DNA of 64,000 bases from an uncultured Geobacter sp. GTDB taxonomy: Bacteria > Desulfobacterota > Desulfuromonadia > Geobacterales > Geobacteraceae. The DNA lies in assembly GCA_937886325.1 (NCBI GenBank), contig CALABV010000174.1, positions 11,162 to 75,161 on the forward strand. Reading direction: 5' to 3'. A program made the translations under genes and the position numbers. The notes under the pieces were generated by a model, which was given only the letters and a program-made list of their open reading frames with translations, was not told where the DNA came from and did no database searches. This document shows, one piece after another, positions 36,186 to 44,738 of the stretch (position 1 is the first letter of the stretch; each line of letters opens with the position of its first letter).

Positions 36186-38825
36186 ATGGCGGGTTTCACC
36201 ATGAACGAATTACTCATCTGGTCTTTGGCCGGGGTCATCTTAGCTCTGATCGGTTTCATTGTGGTTCTGTCCGTGGCTTTATTCCGGCAGCGAAGGACGG
36301 AGGAGCGGTTGCAGCAGTCCAACATGGTTGTGGAGAACAGCCCGGCGGTGCTGTTCCGCTGGAAAGCCGCCGAAGGATGGCCCGTAGAGCTGGTGTCCGC
36401 CAATGTGTGCCAGTTCGGTTATACCCCGGAGGAGCTGCTGTCGGGCACGGTTCCCTTCTCCTCCATGGTACACCACGATGACCTGGAGAGGGTCGTCGCC
36501 GAGATCCGGGAGTACACGTTAGCCGGAATAGACCGCTTCCAGCAGGAATACCGCTTCATTGCCAGGGACGGGGGGATACGCTGGATAGATGAACGAACGT
36601 TAGTCGAACGGGACAAAAAGGGAAGGGTTACTCATTATCAGGGCATCGTCCTGGATATCACGGACCGCAAAAAGGCCGAGGAGGAGCTGCGCCTTGCCCA
36701 GTACTGCATAGACAATGCGTCAATCTCCATCGCCCTGTTTGACGGGGATCGAATCATAAAAGTCAATGATCGTATGTGCAAGATCCTTGGATACACCGCC
36801 GGTGAACTTACGAGCATGACCCTTTTTGACATTGATCCGTATATAACCAAAGATAAATATATGGAACTGGCCCGTCAGGTTGGTGAAGACGGCTGCAATC
36901 CGCCATTTGAAGGCCGGCACCGCCGCAAGGATGGTTCGGTGTTCCCCGTGGAGCTTTCGTCCAGTCGTCTGAGACTGGAGGGCCGCGATTTGGTGATATC
37001 ATTCGGCCAGGACATCACCAGCAGGAAGCAAGCGGAAGAAGCGCTCCGGCTGTCAGAGCGCAAATACCGGGATATTGTCGAAAACGCGCCCATCGGCATC
37101 TATCGTTCCACTCTCGATGGCGGATTTCTGGCCGTTAATCCGGCCATGGCCAACATTCTCAAGTATGATACTCCGGAGGAACTGATCGAGGAGGTGGAAC
37201 GGAAGGGTATGGCCGAGGTTATCTTTGCGCGACCCGAGCGAAGGAGGGATATTGCCGCGGCAGCTCTCGCTACGGATGGATGGAACATCTTCGAGGAACA
37301 GTTTCGCTGCAAGGACGGGAGCATTGTCACGCTCAATCTGCACCACCGTTTCGCCCCGATGCGAAACACCGATGCAGTTGAATTCGAGGGTTTCGCTGAA
37401 GACATCACCGAACGCAAAAAGGCTGAAAACGCCCTTCGCGAGAGCGAGGAAAAATTCCGGGTACTGGCCGAGACCGCGCCGCCAGCCATCGTTCTTCTCC
37501 AGGATGAAGGATTTGTGTATGTCAATCCCGCCATGTGCCGGATAACCGGGTACAGCGAAAGGGAACTGCTGGCGATGAAGCATTGGGAATGGGCGCCTGA
37601 TGATGATTGGGAGTTGATACGGGAGCGGGGAAGGGCGCGACTGAGGGGTGAACCGGTTCCGTCCCAGTATGAACAGCGGGTTCTGACCAGGAATGGTGAA
37701 TTCCGATGGGTCATCGTGTCGGCGGGCGCCGTGGAGTTCAAGGATAAACCGGCCGTTATTGTTAGTCTCCTCGATATTACCGAGGCAAAAAGAGTCGAGG
37801 AAAAACTGCGCCAGTCGGAGGAGTTGCTGGTCACGGCATTCCGGACCTCTCTCGACTCGGCAAGCATAAACCGCATGAGCGACGGACTTTTTCTGGCCGT
37901 CAATGATGGATTCTGCGCGATAACGGGGTATTCCTCGGATGAGGTTATCGGCAGGACTTCGCGGGAACTGAATCTCTGGGTCGATAATGAAGACAGAGCG
38001 CGCTTGATTCGGGAAATGACCGCGCGCGGTTTTGTCACGCGCATGGAAATTGAGTTCAGGAGAAAGGACGGCTCAATATTCTATCATCAGATGTCTGCGC
38101 GGCGTATTGACATTGACGGTGTACCCTGCATGGTCATCGTCGGACGGGACGTAACCGACCAGAAGCGGGCCGACGAACAGTTGCGGGCCTCTCTTGAGGA
38201 GAAGACGGTCCTGCTGAAGGAAGTCCACCACCGGGTGAAGAACAATTTGCAGATAATATCCTCTCTGCTCGAGCTTCAGTCGGACTTCATCGCGGATGAG
38301 GAGTCGCGGAGGTTCATCAGGGAAAGCCTGAGCCGTATCGGCGCCATGGCCATGGTCCATGAAAAACTGTACCAATCGGAGAGCTTTGCCTTCATTAACC
38401 TTGGCGACTATATCGAAAGCCTCGCCCACTACCTGTTCTCCACCTTCGTGAAGGATACGGAGAGGATAGATCTCGCCGTTGAAGTTGAAGACGTTCCCCT
38501 GGCGATCGACGAGGCGATCCCGTGCGGCCTTATCGTGAATGAGCTGGTTTCCAACGCTCTCAAGCATGCATTTCCCCAAGACGAGCAAGGAGAGATCACC
38601 GTGCGGTGTCGTTCCGAAGAGGACGGATGGTCTACGGTGACGGTCTCCGATACCGGCATCGGATTTCCGGCCGGTTTCGATATTGAAAACACGGAATCTC
38701 TCGGGTTGCAGCTGGTGACCATGCTGGTGAAGCAATTGCGGGGCAGGATGAGCCTTGATTCTGAAAAGGGAGGGACGACCGTGATGGTTTCATTTCCGGG
38801 ACGGCAATCTCGAACTGCCCGATGA
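36186..38825 (+). CDS. Membrane-anchored multi-PAS sensor histidine kinase (HisKA_2 type), array gene 2
   Basis: 879 residues. One N-terminal membrane helix (LIWSLAGVILALIGFIVVLSVALF, about 8-32) with no sizeable periplasmic part, then five PAS domains (roughly 45-155, 165-280, 285-415, 420-535 and 545-660), each ending in a DIT/S-type motif. HisKA_2 follows (VLLKEVHHRVKNN, H681/H682), then HATPase_c (NELVSNALKHAF, DTGIGFP). The fourth PAS (SEEKFRVLAETAPPAIVLLQ) is closely related to one in array genes 3, 4 and 5. ATG 36186 is used; ATG 36201 is also possible. It begins 22 bases after gene 1, so is likely co-transcribed. Confidence 0.9.
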   Translation: MAGFTMNELLIWSLAGVILALIGFIVVLSVALFRQRRTEERLQQSNMVVENSPAVLFRWKAAEGWPVELVSANVCQFGYTPEELLSGTVPFSSMVHHDDLERVVAEIREYTLAGIDRFQQEYRFIARDGGIRWIDERTLVERDKKGRVTHYQGIVLDITDRKKAEEELRLAQYCIDNASISIALFDGDRIIKVNDRMCKILGYTAGELTSMTLFDIDPYITKDKYMELARQVGEDGCNPPFEGRHRRKDGSVFPVELSSSRLRLEGRDLVISFGQDITSRKQAEEALRLSERKYRDIVENAPIGIYRSTLDGGFLAVNPAMANILKYDTPEELIEEVERKGMAEVIFARPERRRDIAAAALATDGWNIFEEQFRCKDGSIVTLNLHHRFAPMRNTDAVEFEGFAEDITERKKAENALRESEEKFRVLAETAPPAIVLLQDEGFVYVNPAMCRITGYSERELLAMKHWEWAPDDDWELIRERGRARLRGEPVPSQYEQRVLTRNGEFRWVIVSAGAVEFKDKPAVIVSLLDITEAKRVEEKLRQSEELLVTAFRTSLDSASINRMSDGLFLAVNDGFCAITGYSSDEVIGRTSRELNLWVDNEDRARLIREMTARGFVTRMEIEFRRKDGSIFYHQMSARRIDIDGVPCMVIVGRDVTDQKRADEQLRASLEEKTVLLKEVHHRVKNNLQIISSLLELQSDFIADEESRRFIRESLSRIGAMAMVHEKLYQSESFAFINLGDYIESLAHYLFSTFVKDTERIDLAVEVEDVPLAIDEAIPCGLIVNELVSNALKHAFPQDEQGEITVRCRSEEDGWSTVTVSDTGIGFPAGFDIENTESLGLQLVTMLVKQLRGRMSLDSEKGGTTVMVSFPGRQSRTAR

Positions 38826-38938
38826 TGTCCGGGATGCGGTAAGCGAAGGGCGGATGTGTATCGTATGTGGAAAGGACGAATGACCTGAAAAGGCGACCCG
38901 CCGACCGGCGGTTTCCCTTTCCAGGGGAAGGTGGAACC

Positions 38939-41827
38939 ATGAAAACCATCATGATAGTCGAGCACGGAGAACGCGGCCCGGAAGATGCGGCGGCTCTGCT
39001 CCGGGCTCACGGGTATGGAGTCGAGCTTTCCGGAGCGGCGGCCGCGATCGGGAGCGAACCGGATCCCATCCGAACCGGTGAGCCGGGTGAGCTTCAACCG
39101 AATTATCGGGACATTCATCTTTCTCCGGATGCAATGCTGGTTGTACGTGCGTCCGATGGAACGGTCCTGGACGGCAACCAGGCCGGCGCCGAGTTGACGG
39201 GATACAGCCGCGATACGATGATCGGTCGGAATATTCTGGTCCCTGTCTTCTTTCTGAACCCGGAATTCTGGACACGGGCGTTCCAGCGGCTTGAAGCGGA
39301 GGGCGAGGTCCGGGATCTGGAAACGAGGCTGTTGAGAAATGACGGTCTGGTCGCGTTCGTTCTCGCATCTTTGCGCAACGTCGAGATTGACGGAACGCCC
39401 TGCCATGTCATAACCATCCGCGAAAGGGTGCCCGGCGCCTACAGGGGGGCGATGGAAGGGTGCGGAGGTTTTCCGGATGCCGCCCTGGAAAGCCTGCCGG
39501 CTGAGGACGGCGATTTCAACCGTGACGACGTGGGCCGCCTGATTGATTTCCAGGCGCTCCAGGATCTGATGAACTCTTTTTTCAAGGTCACACGCATAGG
39601 CATCGGCATAAACGACGTCAAGGGGAACGTGCAGGTGGCCACGGGATGGCAGGACATTTGCGCCCGCTTCCACCGGGTTCACCCGGAAACCCTTGCCAGA
39701 TGCCTGGAGAGCGATATCCATCTTTCCCGGGAAATGGGACGGGGGGAGTCCCTTTACAAGTGCAGGAACGGCATGTGGGATATGGCGACCCCCCTGGTCA
39801 TCGGCGGCAGGCACATCGCAAACATCTTCCTGGGTCAGTTTTTCTTTGAAGACGAGGTTCCCGATTACGGGTTCTTCAGGGAACAGGCGGAGGCCTACGG
39901 GTTCGATGTGGAAGAATATCTGGCGGCGGTTGACCGGGTACCGCGCTGGAGCCGTGAACTTGTTCGGAATGTCATGGAATTCTACAGGAAACTGGCGGTC
40001 ATGATTTCCCGGCTCAGTATCGGCACTATCCAGCTCTCGCAGGCGCTGGCCGGACAGAAACGGGTTTCCGAAGAGTTGCGCCAGGCCAACCTTGTGGTGG
40101 AAAACAGCCCGGTGGTGCTGTTCCGCTGGCGGGCCGAGCATGGCTGGCCGATGGATTTCGTATCGGCCAACGTTACCCGGTTCGGGTACAGCAGGGAAGA
40201 GCTTTTGTCCGGGGCGGTTCCCTTTTCATCCCTTGTTCATCCCGACGACCTTGAGCGGGTGAGCTCGGAGGTTGCGGGGTATACGTCTGCGGGAGTCGAT
40301 CAGTTCCAGCAGGACTACCGCATCCTCACCAAGGGGGGTGAGGTCCGCCGGATCGACGATCGCACCGTTATCGAACGGGACACGGAAGGAAGGGTCACCC
40401 ATTACCAGGGGATCGTGATTGACATTACCGAGCGCAGTCATGCGGAGGATGCGCTGCGGGAGGGAAAGGAGCGGTTGCGGAGCATCTTCCGGGCGGCCCC
40501 CATCGGAATCGGGGTGGTTCGGGACCGAGTGCTGCTGGAGGTCAATCACCGTCTGTGCGAGATGACCGGATACACCCGGGAGCAGATGATTGGCAAGTCC
40601 GCCCGGATGCTGTACCCGGACCGGGAAGAATTCGAGCGTGTCGGACGGGACAAGTATCTCCAGATAGGCGAAAAAGGCACCGGCACCGTTGAAACCCGCT
40701 GGCAGAGGAAGGACGACGCCGTTATCGATATTCTCCTGTCATCGACGCCGGTGGATACGGCGGATCTGTCCAAAGGCGTTACATTTACCGCGCTGGATAT
40801 CACCGAGCGCAAGAGGTCGGAGGCCGCCTTGCGGGAGAGCGAAGAGAAATTCCGGATGCTGGCGGAGACCTCGCCGACGGCGATCTTCCTCTCCCAGGGC
40901 GAAATGATCATTTACGCAAACCCGGCAACGGAAAGGCTGTTCGGCTACTGCAATGACGAGCTGCTGCGGATGCGTTTCTGGGACTGGGCCCACGACGATT
41001 TCAAAGTGGCGGTCAGGACGCGCGGATTGGCCCGGCAGAGGGAAGGCGCCGTTGCCGGAAGCTATGAGAGTAAATTCGTCACCAAGAACGGTGAGGAACG
41101 GTGGCTGGTCGTCAGCGCCGGGCCGATAGAGTTCCAGGGAAGGCCGGCGGGCATCGCGTCGTTCCTGGACATAACCGACAGTAAAAGGAATGAAGAGCTT
41201 TTGCGGAACTCTCTCGCGGAAAAAGTTGTCCTGCTGAAGGAGGTCCATCACCGGGTTAAGAACAACCTGCAGATCATCTCTTCACTACTTGACCTGCAGT
41301 CAGAATCGATGGAGGATGAGGATTCCAAGAGATTTGTCAGGGAAAGCCGTAACCGGATTACCTCGATGGCCCTTGTTCATGAGAAATTGTACCAGTCGGA
41401 GAATTATGCTTCCATCAACTTCGCGGAATACCTGGACAGCCTGACCCGGCACCTGCTAAGTACTCTTGTGAAGGACCCGGCTCTGATTTCCCTGACGCTC
41501 GATATCGGAGACTTTGCCCTGGGAGTGGATGAGGCGATCCCCTGCGGACTCATTGTCAACGAACTGGTCTCCAATTCCCTGAAACATGCCTTTCCCCCCG
41601 GCGGGAAAGGAGAAATTTCCATACGGTTCCGTTCCGAAGAAGACGGATGGGCAGCGCTGACGGTGGCAGATACCGGTCCCGGTCTTCCCCCCGGCCTGGA
41701 TTTCAGAAATACCGCGACGCTTGGTCTGCAGCTGGTTGTCCTGCTGACGCAACAGTTGCGTGGTACGGTCGAGATGGGTGAAAAGGGCGCGGTGTTTACC
41801 ATCCGATTCAAGACTGCCGCGCGGTAA
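38939..41827 (+). CDS. PocR/multi-PAS sensor histidine kinase (HisKA_2 type), array gene 3
   Basis: 962 residues from the ATG at 38939 (GGGGAAGG upstream); an in-frame GTG at 38867 is less likely. The first 35 residues (TIMIVEHGERGPEDAAALLRAHGYGVELS) look like the opening strand-helix-strand of a receiver domain, but the phospho-Asp part is missing. Then come a PAS (about 60-155), a PocR domain (about 195-365; GWQDICARFHRVHPETLARCLESD, YKCRNGMWDMATPLVIGGRHIANIFLGQFFF), three PAS domains, HisKA_2 (H770/H771) and HATPase_c. No membrane helix. Strongly similar over its whole second half to array genes 2, 4 and 5. Confidence 0.9.
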   Translation: MKTIMIVEHGERGPEDAAALLRAHGYGVELSGAAAAIGSEPDPIRTGEPGELQPNYRDIHLSPDAMLVVRASDGTVLDGNQAGAELTGYSRDTMIGRNILVPVFFLNPEFWTRAFQRLEAEGEVRDLETRLLRNDGLVAFVLASLRNVEIDGTPCHVITIRERVPGAYRGAMEGCGGFPDAALESLPAEDGDFNRDDVGRLIDFQALQDLMNSFFKVTRIGIGINDVKGNVQVATGWQDICARFHRVHPETLARCLESDIHLSREMGRGESLYKCRNGMWDMATPLVIGGRHIANIFLGQFFFEDEVPDYGFFREQAEAYGFDVEEYLAAVDRVPRWSRELVRNVMEFYRKLAVMISRLSIGTIQLSQALAGQKRVSEELRQANLVVENSPVVLFRWRAEHGWPMDFVSANVTRFGYSREELLSGAVPFSSLVHPDDLERVSSEVAGYTSAGVDQFQQDYRILTKGGEVRRIDDRTVIERDTEGRVTHYQGIVIDITERSHAEDALREGKERLRSIFRAAPIGIGVVRDRVLLEVNHRLCEMTGYTREQMIGKSARMLYPDREEFERVGRDKYLQIGEKGTGTVETRWQRKDDAVIDILLSSTPVDTADLSKGVTFTALDITERKRSEAALRESEEKFRMLAETSPTAIFLSQGEMIIYANPATERLFGYCNDELLRMRFWDWAHDDFKVAVRTRGLARQREGAVAGSYESKFVTKNGEERWLVVSAGPIEFQGRPAGIASFLDITDSKRNEELLRNSLAEKVVLLKEVHHRVKNNLQIISSLLDLQSESMEDEDSKRFVRESRNRITSMALVHEKLYQSENYASINFAEYLDSLTRHLLSTLVKDPALISLTLDIGDFALGVDEAIPCGLIVNELVSNSLKHAFPPGGKGEISIRFRSEEDGWAALTVADTGPGLPPGLDFRNTATLGLQLVVLLTQQLRGTVEMGEKGAVFTIRFKTAAR

Positions 41828-41936
41828 CGGGTATCGTACCGTGCATGACGCAAGAAGATAAAGTGAACCAGGGGTGTGCCGTTCCCGTCCGTCCCGAAAT
41901 GCGGAGCACGCTCACGATACAAAAGGAGTTTTCTTC

Positions 41937-44678
41937 ATGGGGAATGAACCAGGCGCCGGCAACGGCACGGAAAAGGACGTGCGCTTTTCGCGGATCTTCC
42001 GATTCCTGCCGGATGCCGTTCTCGTAGCGCGGGCCGACGACAGCGTGGTCCTCGAAATCAACCAGGCCTTTGAGGCGCTTACCGGTTACTGTCCGGACGC
42101 TGTCGTCGGACAACCCGCCTTGAGCCTGGGTTTTTTTATGGATCCGGACACGTGGGGCCGGATGCGCCGGGAGCTGAATGTGACGGGAGCGGTTCTCGGC
42201 CTTGACATGAGATTGCAACGGGCTGACGGACAGGTAGCTTTCGTGCGCATGAATGTGAGCGGTGTGGAGTTGGACGGAGTATCCTGCCATGTGGCAACCA
42301 TCCATGAAACCCCGGTCCGCGCCGTGACGGAAATGGCTGACCGGGCGCCTCGAAATGAGGGCGGTGACGGAGCTGAAAACCTGCTTCCTATCGATGCGGA
42401 CACCGACCGGGAAGATATCCGCCGACTCATCGACGTGCAGGCTTTCCAGGAACTTATGAATCTCTTTTACAAGACGACGGGCGTCGGTGTCGGCATGACC
42501 GATGTCTCGGGAAATGTTCTGGTTTCGACAGGATGGCAGGATATCTGTCTGCGGTTTCACCGTGTTCACCCGCAAACCCTCGAGAAGTGCAGGGAGAGTG
42601 ATGTCTATTGTGCCGGCGCCGTCAAGGAAGGGGAGAACGCTCTCTATAAATGCAAAAACGGCATGTGGGACCTTGCGACTCCCGTCATCGTCGGCGCCAG
42701 GCATGTAGCCAACCTTTTCATCGGGCAGTTTTTTTTCGACGACGAGTCGCCGGAGCTCGATTTCTTCAGAAACCAGGCGGAACGATACGGGTTCAATGTC
42801 GGAGAATATATGGCCGCGTTGGAGAGGGTACCGCGCCTGAGCCGGGAAACCGTCGACAACGTGATGGATTTCTACGCGAAGATGGTCTCGCTTGTCTTAC
42901 GGCTCAACATAGGGTTATCGCGGACTATTCTTGAGCAGAAAAAGGTGGAGGAAGAACTGCTGCTGAACAAGTTCTGCATCGACAACGCGGGCATCGGTAT
43001 TTTTCAGACTGAAGAGAAGCGGATTCTCGGCGCCAACAAGCATGCCTGCAGGATCCTCGGCTACACGGAGGATGAACTCCGGTCCATGAGCGTCTTCGAT
43101 ATTGATCCGGTAATCACGACGAACAGTATCCTTGAAATCAAAGAAGTACTGGACACCCGTGGCTCCATAACGCACCAGACGATGCATCGGCGCAGAGACG
43201 GTACGACTTTCCCTGTTGAGATAACCACGAACACGGTACCTTTCCGGGGCAGGCAGGTAGGGGTCTCGTTCGTGAAGGACATAACCGAGCAAAAGCAGGC
43301 GGAAGAGGCATTGCGCGCCAAGACTGAGGAGCTGGACCGCTACTTCACCCATGCCCTGGACCTTTTCTGTATCGCGGATACGGACGGTTTTTTCCGGAGG
43401 CTGAACAAGGAATGGGAAAACACGCTGGGCTATTCCCTCGCGGATCTGGAGGGCGCGCGGTTTCTCGACTACGTCCATCCGGATGATCTGGACGCGACCC
43501 TGGCAACGCTTGCCCGGCTCGGCGAACAGGAAGAGGTGCTCAACTTCGTAAATCGCTACCGGGCAAAGGACGGCTCGTATCGCTGGGTAGAGTGGCGCTC
43601 TTTTCCCGCCGGTACGCTCATCTACGCCGCGGCGCGCGACATCACCGAACGCAAGCTGGCGGAAGAGGCACTGAGGGAAAGCGAGGAGAAGTTCCGGGTG
43701 CTGTCGGAAACATCTCCCGCCGCCATCGCCCTCTATCAGGGAGAAGAGGTCATCTATATCAATCCGACGGCCGCGAGACTGATAGGCTATTCGGTGGAAG
43801 AACTGTCCCGGATTAGCTTCTGGGGATGCGTGCACGAGGATTTCAGGGAAATGGTCCGGGAACGGGGCATCGTCCGCATGAAGGGCGAAGCGGTACCGAG
43901 TCAGTATGAGTGCAAGTTCGTCACCAAAGACGGCAGGGAGCTGTGGGCGATTATCTCGGTGGGACTCATCGAATTCAAGGGGAGGCCCGCGGGCATCGTA
44001 ACGCTCATCGACAGGACGGAGGCAAAGGCCGCGGAAGAGAGGATTCGGGCATCCCTTGCAGAGAAAGAGGTCCTGCTCAAGGAAGTGCACCACCGGGTGA
44101 AGAACAACCTGCAGATTATCTCCACCCTCCTCATGCTTCAGTCGGAGAGCGTCAGGGATGAAAAGCTGCTCAGGTCTTTCAGGGACAGCCAGGATCGTAT
44201 CGCGGCGATTGCGCTCATCCATGAAAGGCTCTACAAGTCGCCTGATTTCGCATCCATCGACTTCGCGGAGTATTTCGTAAGCCTTGCCGGATCGCTGTTC
44301 GACTCTTATCTGGTCGATCCCGGCAGTATTGTCCTGCATGTGGATACCGGCGGCATGGTGCTGGATATCGACAGGGCGATCCCCTGCGGTCTGATCGTCA
44401 ACGAGCTGCTGTCCAATTCTCTTAAATACGCGTTCCCAGATAACCGCGCCGGGGAGATTTCCGTTCGCTTCCGCTCGTGTGAGGATGGCCGGATTACCCT
44501 CACCGTAGCCGATACCGGCGTAGGGCTCCCTTCCGACTTTGATTTCCGGAATACAGAAACACTGGGGCTGCAGCTGGTGTGCATGCTGGTGACGCAGCTG
44601 CGGGGCCAAATTGACATCGATAGCGGACAGGACGGAACGGTTGTGTCCATATCGTTTCCGTCGATCTCTTGTCCATGA
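41937..44678 (+). CDS. PocR/multi-PAS sensor histidine kinase (HisKA_2 type), array gene 4
   Basis: 913 residues from the ATG at 41937 (AAAGGAG upstream). Domains: PAS (about 15-120), PocR (about 160-330; GWQDICLRFHRVHPQTLEKCRESD, YKCKNGMWDLATPVIVGARHVANLFIGQFFF), then three PAS domains (about 345-460, 465-585 and 595-705), HisKA_2 (LLKEVHHRVKNN, H718/H719) and HATPase_c (NELLSNSLKYAF, DTGVGLP, LGLQLV). Cytoplasmic. Its PAS-PocR front half is clearly a paralogue of gene 3, without the receiver-like stub. A long open frame on the opposite strand is a shadow. Confidence 0.9.
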   Translation: MGNEPGAGNGTEKDVRFSRIFRFLPDAVLVARADDSVVLEINQAFEALTGYCPDAVVGQPALSLGFFMDPDTWGRMRRELNVTGAVLGLDMRLQRADGQVAFVRMNVSGVELDGVSCHVATIHETPVRAVTEMADRAPRNEGGDGAENLLPIDADTDREDIRRLIDVQAFQELMNLFYKTTGVGVGMTDVSGNVLVSTGWQDICLRFHRVHPQTLEKCRESDVYCAGAVKEGENALYKCKNGMWDLATPVIVGARHVANLFIGQFFFDDESPELDFFRNQAERYGFNVGEYMAALERVPRLSRETVDNVMDFYAKMVSLVLRLNIGLSRTILEQKKVEEELLLNKFCIDNAGIGIFQTEEKRILGANKHACRILGYTEDELRSMSVFDIDPVITTNSILEIKEVLDTRGSITHQTMHRRRDGTTFPVEITTNTVPFRGRQVGVSFVKDITEQKQAEEALRAKTEELDRYFTHALDLFCIADTDGFFRRLNKEWENTLGYSLADLEGARFLDYVHPDDLDATLATLARLGEQEEVLNFVNRYRAKDGSYRWVEWRSFPAGTLIYAAARDITERKLAEEALRESEEKFRVLSETSPAAIALYQGEEVIYINPTAARLIGYSVEELSRISFWGCVHEDFREMVRERGIVRMKGEAVPSQYECKFVTKDGRELWAIISVGLIEFKGRPAGIVTLIDRTEAKAAEERIRASLAEKEVLLKEVHHRVKNNLQIISTLLMLQSESVRDEKLLRSFRDSQDRIAAIALIHERLYKSPDFASIDFAEYFVSLAGSLFDSYLVDPGSIVLHVDTGGMVLDIDRAIPCGLIVNELLSNSLKYAFPDNRAGEISVRFRSCEDGRITLTVADTGVGLPSDFDFRNTETLGLQLVCMLVTQLRGQIDIDSGQDGTVVSISFPSISCP

Positions 44679-44738
44679 GCAGGCATCCCTCAAAGTATTT
44701 TCTCGCGAAAAATCGGGCAATGAAACAGGGCGGGTATC

